DNA from: DATDCV01 sp036524155
GTDB lineage: Bacteria > Verrucomicrobiota > Verrucomicrobiia > Limisphaerales > UBA8199
Assembly (NCBI GenBank): GCA_036524155.1
Contig: DATDCV010000545.1
Location: forward strand, 1 to 23,973
Direction of reading: 5' to 3'
DNA: 23,973 nucleotides
Shown: piece after piece, positions 7,558-14,758 of the stretch
Layout: every line of letters starts with the position of its first letter
How positions within the stretch are numbered: position 1 is the stretch's first letter
Position numbers and translations under genes: made by a program
The notes under the pieces: model-generated
What the model was told of the DNA's origin: nothing
The model's database searches: none
Seen by the model: the letters and a program-made list of their open reading frames with translations, nothing else

Positions 7558-8841
7558 CTAGACCTTCCACGGTGCCCGCTTTTCGCGGTCCAGCCATTTG
7601 TTAGCCTCGTCGTCACCAACGAACTTTTCGTTCTTCGGATCCCACTTGAGGTGCTTGTGCGTCCAGTAAGCGATGTTGCCGAGGTGGCAAACCGTCACCG
7701 ACCGGCAGCCGATTTCCACGTCGCAGATGGGTCGCTTGCGGGTGCGGATGCAATCCAGGAAATCCTTGGTGTGGTTCTCACTCTTGTAGAGACGGATGGC
7801 GTTGGCCCCAAGGGGCTCCTTGCCGATTGATTCCGGCGTGGCCTCGAACTTGCCACGGTTGACCAGGATTTTCCCTTCCGTGCCGATGAAGAGCACGCCG
7901 CCGCTATCGCCGTGGATGACTTCCACGCCGTTCGCGTAGAGGTAGCGCACGCCTCGAGTGGCGTTCGGATCCTCAGGAGGGATGATCTCCACGGGCCCGC
8001 TCTCGTCCATGCCCAGCCCCCATTGCGCGATGTCGAAGTGGTGCGCGCCCCAGTCGGTCATCATCCCGCCCGAGTACTCGCGGAAATCGCGCCAGTTAGG
8101 AAAGTGTGTGTGAACACCGCGTGGACTTAAAACGGAATTGTAGCCGCGTTTTGGCGCCGGTCCGAGCCAAAGATCCCAATTGAGGCCGGGTTCCATGGAT
8201 TCTTCAGGCAGATCACAGGGCTTCGAAGGCGGGCCCACATCGACGATCACTTGTTTTACCTGGCCGATGCGTCCGTTGCGCACCAATTCGCAGGCCTTGA
8301 GGAACTCGCTCGAGGAACGTTGCATCGACCCCGTCTGGAAGACGCGGTTGTTCTTCCGCGTCGCATTAACCATTGCCCGAGCCTCGTGGATCGTCAGAGA
8401 CATTGGTTTTTCGCAGTAAATGTCTTTGCCCGCGTTCGCCGCCATGATGGCAATGTAAGCGTGCCAATGGTCCGGCGTGGCGATCACCACCGCGTCGATG
8501 TCCTTGCGCTCGATCAGCTCGCGAAACTCCTTGTATTCGGCGCATCCCTTAAAATCGGAGTCCTGTTTGGTCTTGTAGTAATCCTCGACGATCTTCCGGT
8601 GGTGTTCGCGCCGGGTCGTATCGACATCGCACACGGCCAGGACCTGGGTGGTCGAATGGCCCAACAAGTTCTGCAACAGGCCCCGGCCTTGAGTCCCCGT
8701 GCCAATGAACCCCATCGTGATGCGGTCATTCGGGCCGGTGGCGCCCCAGGACGGGAGGACCAATGGCGCGGCGATTGCCGCAGCGGAAGAAATCTTGAGA
8801 AACTGACGACGGTTGAAATGCTTTTGCATGCCGCGGGCCAT
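7558..8841 (-). CDS. Tat-exported Gfo/Idh/MocA family oxidoreductase (copy A)
   Basis: The 427-aa protein (from ATG 8841) carries a twin-arginine signal (NRRQFLK, Arg 11-12), a hydrophobic segment to about 30, a Rossmann GFIGTGTQG motif at 44-52, EKP at 144-146 (IYCEKP), and WGAHHFD near 264-270 with the expected histidine. ATG 8841 has a purine-rich GGGAAGAA a few bases upstream. ATG 8829 would also leave a usable Tat signal, and an ATG further up at 8868 is possible. EKP falls at the same residue number as in the downstream copy, which fits tandem duplication and divergence. The likely reaction is NAD(P)-dependent oxidation of a sugar in the periplasm; the substrate is unknown. The 230 bp upstream, between this gene and the kinase gene, hold a long palindromic element. 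Confidence 0.9.
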   Translation of the reverse strand: MARGMQKHFNRRQFLKISSAAAIAAPLVLPSWGATGPNDRITMGFIGTGTQGRGLLQNLLGHSTTQVLAVCDVDTTRREHHRKIVEDYYKTKQDSDFKGCAEYKEFRELIERKDIDAVVIATPDHWHAYIAIMAANAGKDIYCEKPMSLTIHEARAMVNATRKNNRVFQTGSMQRSSSEFLKACELVRNGRIGQVKQVIVDVGPPSKPCDLPEESMEPGLNWDLWLGPAPKRGYNSVLSPRGVHTHFPNWRDFREYSGGMMTDWGAHHFDIAQWGLGMDESGPVEIIPPEDPNATRGVRYLYANGVEVIHGDSGGVLFIGTEGKILVNRGKFEATPESIGKEPLGANAIRLYKSENHTKDFLDCIRTRKRPICDVEIGCRSVTVCHLGNIAYWTHKHLKWDPKNEKFVGDDEANKWLDREKRAPWKV

Positions 8842-8951
8842 TGTTCTTCCCGGTTGACAGGACGGCAATCAAAATCTTCAGCGTGGGGGATCTCGTGAGC
8901 ATCTCATTTTCTGATCACGTTCGGTGGGCACAAACAAATTTCGCTGCACGC

Positions 8952-9056
8952 CGGCGCGCGGACTTTAGTCCGCAGCATTGCCCGGCTGCTGGTTGAACCA
9001 GAGACGACAACGCCCGCCGCAGACGGGCGTTGCTGCGGACTAAAGTCCGCGCGCCG
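8952..9056. repeat. REP-like element: 26-bp perfect inverted repeat with nested hairpins
   Basis: Positions 8952-8977 and 9031-9056 are perfect inverted copies (26 of 26). Each arm contains its own palindrome GCGGACTTTAGTCCGC. The spacer holds a further 9-bp stem, 9008-9016 with 9024-9032. The element begins 15 bp after the stop of the kinase gene (minus strand), so its RNA form would be a strong 3'-end structure. It could be a terminator, an mRNA stabiliser or a mobile REP/MITE-type repeat. Confidence 0.85.
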
Positions 9057-9071
9057 CTCGCTGCGGGAGGT

Positions 9072-10178
9072 TCAGAGCTTGTCCACGAAGGTCTGCATCT
9101 GGGCCTCCTGGCGTTCGATCGATTCGACCAGTTTGAATTGGGTGCGGCAACGGTCGAGGTTGTGGCCCGGACGATGGATGCGGAAATAGGTGTCGCCGGA
9201 GAGGTAGTCGGTGAGGAACCGAAGGCCGATCTCGAAGGTGATCAATTTGCCGGAGAAAGCGATGTGAGCTTTCTCGGCTTTGTTAAGGAATTGGCCGGCG
9301 GTGGAGAGGTATCCGCGGGCGAGTTGCCGGAACATGGGCATCTGCATTTTGACTTTGGAAAGGTCCGGCTCATCCTCAAGCGTCGGGCTGGTAGTGGTGC
9401 GCACCATATCCCCAAAGTCGTAAAGCGAGCAACCCGGCATCACGGTATCGAGATCCACAATGCACATGGCTTCGCCGGTAAGCACATCCATCATCACATT
9501 GTTGAACTTCGTGTCGTTGTGCGTGATCCGCTCAGGAATCTTGCCCTTGTGCATCGCATCCAGGATGACGTCCACGATGGGCTCGTGCCGGAGCGCGAAC
9601 TCGATCTCCGGTTTCGCGTCTTTGGCGCGGTTATAATGGTCGTTTTGAATCGCCAGTTGTAGGTTCGTGAAGCGCTTGCGGGTGTGGTGGAAATCGCGGA
9701 TGGTTTCAAACAGCCGCTCCCCCGGCAGATCCACCAGCCAGCTTTGGAACTCGCCGAACGCCCGCCCCGCCTGGTACGCCTGTTGCGGCGATTGCACCGC
9801 CTCATAAGTCTCGACCCCCTCGACAAACACAAAAGTGCGCCACACTTCCTTGTCACCGTTTTGGTAAAAAGCCTTGCCGTCCCGCGTCGGGATCACGACC
9901 AGCGAGCGGCGTGTCAGGTCCCGCACATTCCGAGCCTCGAGCTTCTTCCGGATGTGGGTGGTCACCCGCATAACGTTCTTCATCACATCCACCGGGTTCT
10001 TGAAGACGTTCTGGTTAATCTTCTGGTGAATGTAACGGACGCGCGTCCCGCCCTGATCGTAGGTCGCGGTATAAGTTTCGTTGATGTGGCCGATCTTCAG
10101 AGTCTCCGCGTGAAGTATCTCACCGTAGATCTGGAATTTCTTCGATATCTCCTGGAGTTGTTTTTCCTGGTAGGCCAT
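9072..10178 (-). CDS. Phosphotransferase, N-acetylhexosamine 1-kinase (NahK)-like
   Basis: The 368-aa protein belongs to the APH/choline-kinase-like phosphotransferase fold. It shows a nucleotide-loop region with GHINETY (30-36), the catalytic loop HNDTKFNN (220-227, Asp222 as the predicted base), and the metal-binding DLDTVMPG (242-249), followed by YDFGDMVR. The HNDTK...DLDTVMPG pair and the length fit NahK-type anomeric sugar kinases (about 360 aa), which make GlcNAc/GalNAc-1-phosphate, better than antibiotic kinases. The protein is cytoplasmic with no signal peptide. The upstream gene (GspE-like) is divergent, and the 207 bp between them must hold both promoters. Downstream is a strong palindromic element and then the oxidoreductases on the same strand. 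Sugar specificity is not proven; other amino-sugar or hexose 1-kinases are possible. Confidence 0.75.
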   Translation of the reverse strand: MAYQEKQLQEISKKFQIYGEILHAETLKIGHINETYTATYDQGGTRVRYIHQKINQNVFKNPVDVMKNVMRVTTHIRKKLEARNVRDLTRRSLVVIPTRDGKAFYQNGDKEVWRTFVFVEGVETYEAVQSPQQAYQAGRAFGEFQSWLVDLPGERLFETIRDFHHTRKRFTNLQLAIQNDHYNRAKDAKPEIEFALRHEPIVDVILDAMHKGKIPERITHNDTKFNNVMMDVLTGEAMCIVDLDTVMPGCSLYDFGDMVRTTTSPTLEDEPDLSKVKMQMPMFRQLARGYLSTAGQFLNKAEKAHIAFSGKLITFEIGLRFLTDYLSGDTYFRIHRPGHNLDRCRTQFKLVESIERQEAQMQTFVDKL

Positions 10179-10385
10179 AGGCGTTTAGCGTCGTCCATGC
10201 TGCACTTGCACGGCGATTTCCGCAATCCGCAATTCTACGCAATGCGGTAACACTTTTTCCTTCCCCTCCGCCACGGTCTGCCCCAATGTTCAGACCATGA
10301 AGGTCAGCCGGAAACTCCAGAATCACATTGCTCCCTCGCTATCCCGTTCCGCGCTTCGCGTCGTAACTTCAGCCGTTCATTGCCT

Positions 10386-11603
10386 ATGAGCTACACTGTT
10401 GATTACCTGCAGTCCGAAATGGCCGAGCGGGAGTTTGAAGTCAGCACGCTCGTAAACTGCCTGGTGCAGGATGCGATCCGGCTTGGCGCGAGCGACCTGC
10501 ACATCGAACCGTGGGAATCCTCGATTTGCGTCCGCGCTCGCGTTAACGGCGTGCTGTCTGAAATGGTCCACCTGCCGCTCGAGGTGCTGGACAAGATCTC
10601 AATGCGGTTCAAGGTCATGGCCAACCTGGTGACTTACCAGGCCGGCACACCGCAGGATGGCACCGCGGTCGGAGGACCGGAACTGGACAATGTGCAGCTC
10701 CGTATATCCATTTTCCCGACCACCCGGGGCGAGAAAGTGGTCGTGCGCCTGTTTGATCCACGCGACCGCCGGTTCGAACTGCCGGCGCTGGGCTTCGAGG
10801 ACTCGACCCTGCAAGGGCTGGTTTGCGCGCTGAAACGGACGAGCGGTCTGTTGTTGTTCACCGGACCGACCGGTTCGGGCAAGACCAGCACCATGTATTC
10901 AGCCCTGTGCCACCTCATCCAGCGAGATGGCAGCGCCGTCAGCATCAGCACGGTCGAAGACCCGGTAGAGTTCAACCTGCCGATGATCAGCCAGACGCAG
11001 ATCAACCCGGCGCAGGAGTTTACCTACGCGGTCGCCCTGCGAAGCATCTTGCGCCAGGATCCGCAGGTGATCATGGTGGGCGAAATCCGTGACGCCGATA
11101 CCGCCGCCATCGCCGTCCAGGCCGGGCTGACCGGGCACCTGGTCATCAGCACGATTCACTCGGGCGTTTCCGCCGGCGCGTTTACCCGCCTCATTAATAT
11201 GCAGATCGAGCCGTTCATGCTGGCCTCGAGCGTGCTGGCGGTCATGGGGCTGCGTCTGGTGCGACGTAACTGCCCGAATTGCATGCAGGCGTACGAGCCT
11301 CTCCCCAGCCAGCTCAAAGTCGTGCCGGAGGCGCTTGTAGCGGAAGCACAGTTCCGCCGCGGCGTGGGCTGCGACCAGTGCAATCAGACCGGTTATGTCG
11401 GCCGCATGCCTGTCAGCGAGTTGCTGCTGGCCACCGAGCCGTTCCGCGAGGCGGTCCTGAAGAAAATGCCCACGTCCGCGCTCGAAGACATCGCCATCGG
11501 GCAGGGCATGCGCACCTTGTGGCAAAACGGACTGCAACGCGCCATCACCGGTCAAACTACGCTCGAGGAAATCATTCGCGTGATCGCCGCCGATATGGTG
11601 TAA
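10386..11603 (+). CDS. GspE/PilB-type secretion or pilus ATPase, short form
   Basis: The 405-aa protein (from ATG 10386; a TTG at 10380 is also in frame) is a type II secretion/type IV pilus assembly ATPase. Visible are ASDLHIEP (35-42), Walker A GPTGSGKT (160-167), Asp box VEDPVE (190-195), Walker B VIMVGEIRD (228-236), His box TGHLVISTIHS (249-259) and the tetracysteine zinc site C296/C299...C329/C332. The usual N-terminal GspE/PilB domain (about 100-150 residues) is missing, so the protein starts almost at the N2 domain. The four cysteines argue for GspE/PilB rather than PilT. It would act as a cytoplasmic hexamer driving pseudopilus or pilus assembly. No other secretion gene is in the window; it may be an orphan paralogue or a relocated component. 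Confidence 0.9.
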   Translation: MSYTVDYLQSEMAEREFEVSTLVNCLVQDAIRLGASDLHIEPWESSICVRARVNGVLSEMVHLPLEVLDKISMRFKVMANLVTYQAGTPQDGTAVGGPELDNVQLRISIFPTTRGEKVVVRLFDPRDRRFELPALGFEDSTLQGLVCALKRTSGLLLFTGPTGSGKTSTMYSALCHLIQRDGSAVSISTVEDPVEFNLPMISQTQINPAQEFTYAVALRSILRQDPQVIMVGEIRDADTAAIAVQAGLTGHLVISTIHSGVSAGAFTRLINMQIEPFMLASSVLAVMGLRLVRRNCPNCMQAYEPLPSQLKVVPEALVAEAQFRRGVGCDQCNQTGYVGRMPVSELLLATEPFREAVLKKMPTSALEDIAIGQGMRTLWQNGLQRAITGQTTLEEIIRVIAADMV

Positions 11604-11670
11604 GACCGCTATTCAGCCTGCCCCACGTTTCACCATTTGCGCGGACGCCACTTCAGGTGAACTGTGGACG

Positions 11671-12846
11671 ATGCCAAGCGATCAGTCACAGCGCCAGGGG
11701 CGGGAACGGCCTGGTCCCCAGCAGCTTTCCCACAGCGGAAACCGTGCGAACGTTCGAGCCCCATTTTACCCACCGGCACTTGTTGAGCACCCACGCGCCC
11801 GGCGTCTCATGGGACTGGTCCTGGGGGTCGGGATGACACTGAATCCAGCTTTGAATGGAGCCGCCTCGCCAGCGGACCAACAGCAGTGCCAAGGGCTGTT
11901 GCTGGTGGCCAACAAAGGCGACCGTGCACTCGACATCCTCAACCCCGAAACTGGCGCGCGACTCGCCCGCGTTCCCGAGGATGGCAACACCGGCCATGAA
12001 GTCGCCGCATCGCCCGACGGGAAACTCGCGTTCGTCCCCATCTATGGCAACTCGGGCGTGGGCCACGAGGGGTCCGACGGCCAGCTCATCCGCGTGGTTG
12101 ATCTCGAGCGCCGGCAGGTCACCGGAACCATCGATTTGGGCAAGGGTCTGCGGCCTCATTGTGCCGTGTTTGGGCCGAAAACCAAATTGCTCTACGTCAC
12201 GACGGAAATTGAGGACTCGGTTACCGTAATTGACCCAGGGAGGTTGAAGGTGATTGGGTCGATACCGACCGGTCAACGCGAGTCCCATATGCTGGCGATT
12301 ACTCGGGACGGACGGCGGGGCTATACCTCAAATGTCGGCCCGGGCACCGTTTCGGTGCTCGACCTCGAGGAGAACAAGACGATCACGGTTATCCCGGTGT
12401 GCCCGCTCGCCCAGCGGATATCTCTTTCGGTCGACGATCGCTGGGCCTTTACGGCTGACCAGACCAAACCCCGATTGGCCGTGATCGACACCGCCAGTAA
12501 CAAACTCGCGCGTTGGATTTCCTTGCCTGGTGTGGCCTACGGCACGGCACCGACACCGGACGGCCGCTGGCTGCTATTAGCGCTCATAGGCAAGCATCAG
12601 GTTGGCGTCGTGGATCTGGCGTCGATGGCGTTGAGCCGGACGCTGGACGTGCCGCCCGCTCCCCAAGAGGTCCTCGTGCGCCCCGACGGCGCCAAGGCTT
12701 ATGCGTCGTGCGACAAGAGCCGGCAGGTCGCCGTCATCGACTTGAAGGAGTGGAAGGTGGAAAAACTCATCCCGGCGGGTGCCGGCGCGGATGGCTTGGC
12801 CTGGGCGCCGATAAAACCAGCCGGTAACCGGCTGTCGGACCCCTAG
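11671..12846 (+). CDS. Exported YVTN-type beta-propeller protein
   Basis: The protein is made of roughly 40-residue repeats of the YVTN/lactonase-like propeller type, for example LLLVANKGDRALDILNPE, LLYVTTEIEDSVTVIDP, RRGYTSNVGPGTVSVLDL and AYASCDKSRQVAVIDL. About seven blades can be counted. The reaction is unknown; such propellers often bind ligands or cell-wall partners. A hydrophobic segment (MGLVLGVGMTLNPAL, ATG 11809) ending near NGAAS suggests export. The start is uncertain: ATG 11671 has AGGTGA 10 nt upstream, but leaves a long basic leader; ATG 11809 gives a short leader with no basic residue. The last four bases of the gene (CTAG) also contain the stop of the convergent aminotransferase gene. 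Confidence 0.75.
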   Translation: MPSDQSQRQGRERPGPQQLSHSGNRANVRAPFYPPALVEHPRARRLMGLVLGVGMTLNPALNGAASPADQQQCQGLLLVANKGDRALDILNPETGARLARVPEDGNTGHEVAASPDGKLAFVPIYGNSGVGHEGSDGQLIRVVDLERRQVTGTIDLGKGLRPHCAVFGPKTKLLYVTTEIEDSVTVIDPGRLKVIGSIPTGQRESHMLAITRDGRRGYTSNVGPGTVSVLDLEENKTITVIPVCPLAQRISLSVDDRWAFTADQTKPRLAVIDTASNKLARWISLPGVAYGTAPTPDGRWLLLALIGKHQVGVVDLASMALSRTLDVPPAPQEVLVRPDGAKAYASCDKSRQVAVIDLKEWKVEKLIPAGAGADGLAWAPIKPAGNRLSDP

Positions 12847-14045
12847 ACGCGGCTAAGCACTTCGGCCAGGTATTCGTAATCACCCTGAGCATTATACAGT
12901 TGGGCGGAGATCCGGAAATAGCGCCGTTCCGGTTTCCCGATGCGCACGAACGGCACTTCCACGCCAAAGCGGTCGTAGAGGCCGAGTTGTTCGGCATCGA
13001 TCTTGCCGTTTCTGGCGAGGCCTTGAAACCGCTCCGGGAGGGGCAACGTCGCCATGGCGCCAAGCAGGTTGTCCGGGCAAGGCGTGGTGATGCCCAGGCG
13101 CGCGCACAATAACCGCCGCGCGTCGACCGCCAGCTTGTGATTGGCACGTCGCACGGCGGGCCAGCCGCCCGGGAGGACCCGGCCCATCCAATCCAGGGCC
13201 GCCCCGACGCACATCCACGCGCTCGGATCGAATGTTCCTGCCCAGTCAAACCGGTCTTGAAACGCGCTATAGCCCGGACGGGGAGTGTTGTTGCCATGGC
13301 TAATTACCGCCGGCTGCAGCTCGGCTTGCTTGTCCTCGCGCACCCAGAGAAACGCCGCGCCCTTTGGCGCGCACACCCACTTGTGCAAATTTCCCGTGTA
13401 GTAGGCCGGCTGCAGCCGTCCCAGGTTCAGCGGCAGCATCCCCGGCGCGTGCGCCCCGTCCACCAGCACATCGACTCCCCGCGAGTCCAACTCCGCAACG
13501 ATTCTCGCCACCGGAAAAACCAGGGCGGTGTTGCTCGTCACGTGATCGATCATCGCCAGCCGCGTGCGGGGCGTCACCGCCCGCACCACCGACTCCACGA
13601 TTTCGTCGGCGGACCGCAAAGGAAACGGCACCTCCGCCACCACCAGCGCGGCTCCGGCGCGGTGCGCTGCCTCCGCCACCACGTTATGACAGGCATTGTA
13701 ATCGTGGTTGGTAGTCAGAAGTTCGTCCCCGCGCCGCAGCCGCAACGACCGGACCACGGCATTGACGCCCGTGGTGGCATTGGTCACGAACACCAGGTCG
13801 CGCGCCGCGGCGCCAAGGAACCGGGCCAGCCCCTGCCTCGCCGGCTCGAGACGCTCCTCGTAACGCCGCCACAAAAACTGCACCGGTTCAGCCTCCATCC
13901 CCGCCCTCAGTTTCGCCTGCAGCCGCAAAATCGCCCTGGGGCAGGCGCCAAATGACCCGTGGTTCAGAAATATCGTTCCCGGCGCCAGTTCCCAGAGCTT
14001 GCGCAACCGGGAGGGGCTTGGCCGCCGCAGTATTGTCTCGTTCAC
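12843..14045 (-). CDS. Class V aminotransferase, isopenicillin-N-epimerase-like
   Basis: From GTG 14045 the protein is 400 aa. It has the fold-type I PLP pattern of class V aminotransferases: FLNHGSFGACP near 26-36, TNATTGVNAV (88-97), the PLP-nitrogen Asp in DGAHAPG (196-202), and the Schiff-base lysine in NLHKWVCAPKG (Lys222). NHGSFG and HKW are typical of the CefD-like (isopenicillin N epimerase) and cysteine-desulfurase-like subgroup. The reaction could be epimerisation, desulfuration or transamination; no beta-lactam genes are nearby, so an antibiotic role is not supported. The open frame extends up to 14198, but the added residues look non-coding. No strong ribosome-binding site marks the GTG. 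No signal peptide is seen, so the protein is likely cytoplasmic. Confidence 0.85.
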   Translation of the reverse strand: MNETILRRPSPSRLRKLWELAPGTIFLNHGSFGACPRAILRLQAKLRAGMEAEPVQFLWRRYEERLEPARQGLARFLGAAARDLVFVTNATTGVNAVVRSLRLRRGDELLTTNHDYNACHNVVAEAAHRAGAALVVAEVPFPLRSADEIVESVVRAVTPRTRLAMIDHVTSNTALVFPVARIVAELDSRGVDVLVDGAHAPGMLPLNLGRLQPAYYTGNLHKWVCAPKGAAFLWVREDKQAELQPAVISHGNNTPRPGYSAFQDRFDWAGTFDPSAWMCVGAALDWMGRVLPGGWPAVRRANHKLAVDARRLLCARLGITTPCPDNLLGAMATLPLPERFQGLARNGKIDAEQLGLYDRFGVEVPFVRIGKPERRYFRISAQLYNAQGDYEYLAEVLSRV

Positions 14046-14164
14046 GCGCCGATAATAGCCACACCCGGGCGGACTCCGAAACCCGAAACCAGTGCCGCCG
14101 CCGCGGAAAACCGACTGTGCCGTCCGACTGGACAGAACCGGATTTTGTGGCAACTTGCCGGGAG

Positions 14165-14192
14165 TTGGAAAGAGACTAATATCTCGTATAAG
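14165..14192 (+). promoter_or_regulatory. Candidate sigma-70-type promoter of the rhodanese gene
   Basis: TTGGAA (14165-14170) and TATAAG (14187-14192) are separated by 16 nt in an AT-rich patch that stands out from the GC-rich surroundings. The gene starts 27 nt after the -10 box. This is a by-eye match only. Confidence 0.4.
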
Positions 14193-14219
14193 ACACAATA
14201 ACTGTAGAAAGTCAAAACC

Positions 14220-14606
14220 ATGAGAAAATTCGTTGCCAGTTGCGCGGTTGCATTACTCGCCGTCGGAGCGTTCGCCGGCTCTTATCCCGAGATCAAAATC
14301 GGTGAGCTCAAGTCGGCGATCTCTGCCGGAAAAGTCGCCCTCATTGATGTAAACGGGACCGAGTCCTGGAAGGAGGGGCACATCCCGGGCGCGATTGATT
14401 TCGCAGCCAACAAGGACAAATTGGCGAGCCTGTTGCCGAAGGACAAGAACGCGCTGGTCGTTGCGTACTGCGGGGGCCCCAAATGTGGCGCCTACGCGCA
14501 GGCGGCGAAAGCGGCCAAGGACCTGGGCTATACCAACGTAAAGCATCTGGTGGCGGGCATTTCCGGTTGGAAAGAGGCGGGCGAGAAGACCGAGCGGCCG
14601 AGTTGA
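14220..14606 (+). CDS. Exported single-domain rhodanese-like protein
   Basis: The 128-aa protein has a signal peptide (MRKFVASCAVALLAVGAFAG, likely cleavage after AFA) and one rhodanese domain. The domain shows LIDVNGTESWKEGHIPGAI (41-59, the family D-x-R/N...GHIPGA pattern) and the active-site loop starting at Cys84 (YCGGPKCG). Rhodaneses carry sulfur on this cysteine as a persulfide; single-domain exported members may serve sulfur transfer or redox roles, while some only bind anions. A second cysteine four residues after the predicted catalytic one (C89) could form a disulfide with it. The gene is likely monocistronic: it has its own promoter and is followed by a strong hairpin before the convergent GHL10 gene. 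Confidence 0.9.
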   Translation: MRKFVASCAVALLAVGAFAGSYPEIKIGELKSAISAGKVALIDVNGTESWKEGHIPGAIDFAANKDKLASLLPKDKNALVVAYCGGPKCGAYAQAAKAAKDLGYTNVKHLVAGISGWKEAGEKTERPS

Positions 14607-14633
14607 CAGTCTGTTCGTCCCGAAAACTTCTCA

Positions 14634-14670
14634 CCCTGGCTTCCGAGCGGCTTTCGCTCGGTCGCCAGGG
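14634..14670. terminator. Strong hairpin between convergent genes
   Basis: CCCTGGC (14634-14640) pairs with GCCAGGG (14664-14670) and CCGAGCG (14643-14649) pairs with CGCTCGG (14655-14661), with a 2x2 internal loop and a 5-nt GCTTT loop. It lies 28 bp after the rhodanese stop and faces the GHL10 gene. No T-tract follows, but its place between converging genes suggests termination in one or both directions. Confidence 0.6.
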
Positions 14671-14758
14671 CCGGTTCTGAGACCCGCATAGACCGTCGGC
14701 ATTATCCGGCCCGCTCGAGCATCTAACGCGTTGGTTGGCCCGTCTGTTGTGCTCGGCC

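Noticed and set aside
8952..9056. CRISPR array or tRNA-like structure
   Set aside because: There is one inverted pair and no regularly spaced direct repeats, and no cloverleaf can be drawn.
9072..10178. Aminoglycoside resistance kinase
   Set aside because: The APH-like fold is shared, but HNDTK...DLDTVMPG and the sugar-gene context favour a NahK-type sugar kinase.
12843..14045. Beta-lactam biosynthesis (CefD) gene
   Set aside because: The protein is only CefD-like; no other beta-lactam biosynthesis gene is present, and the class V family is broad.
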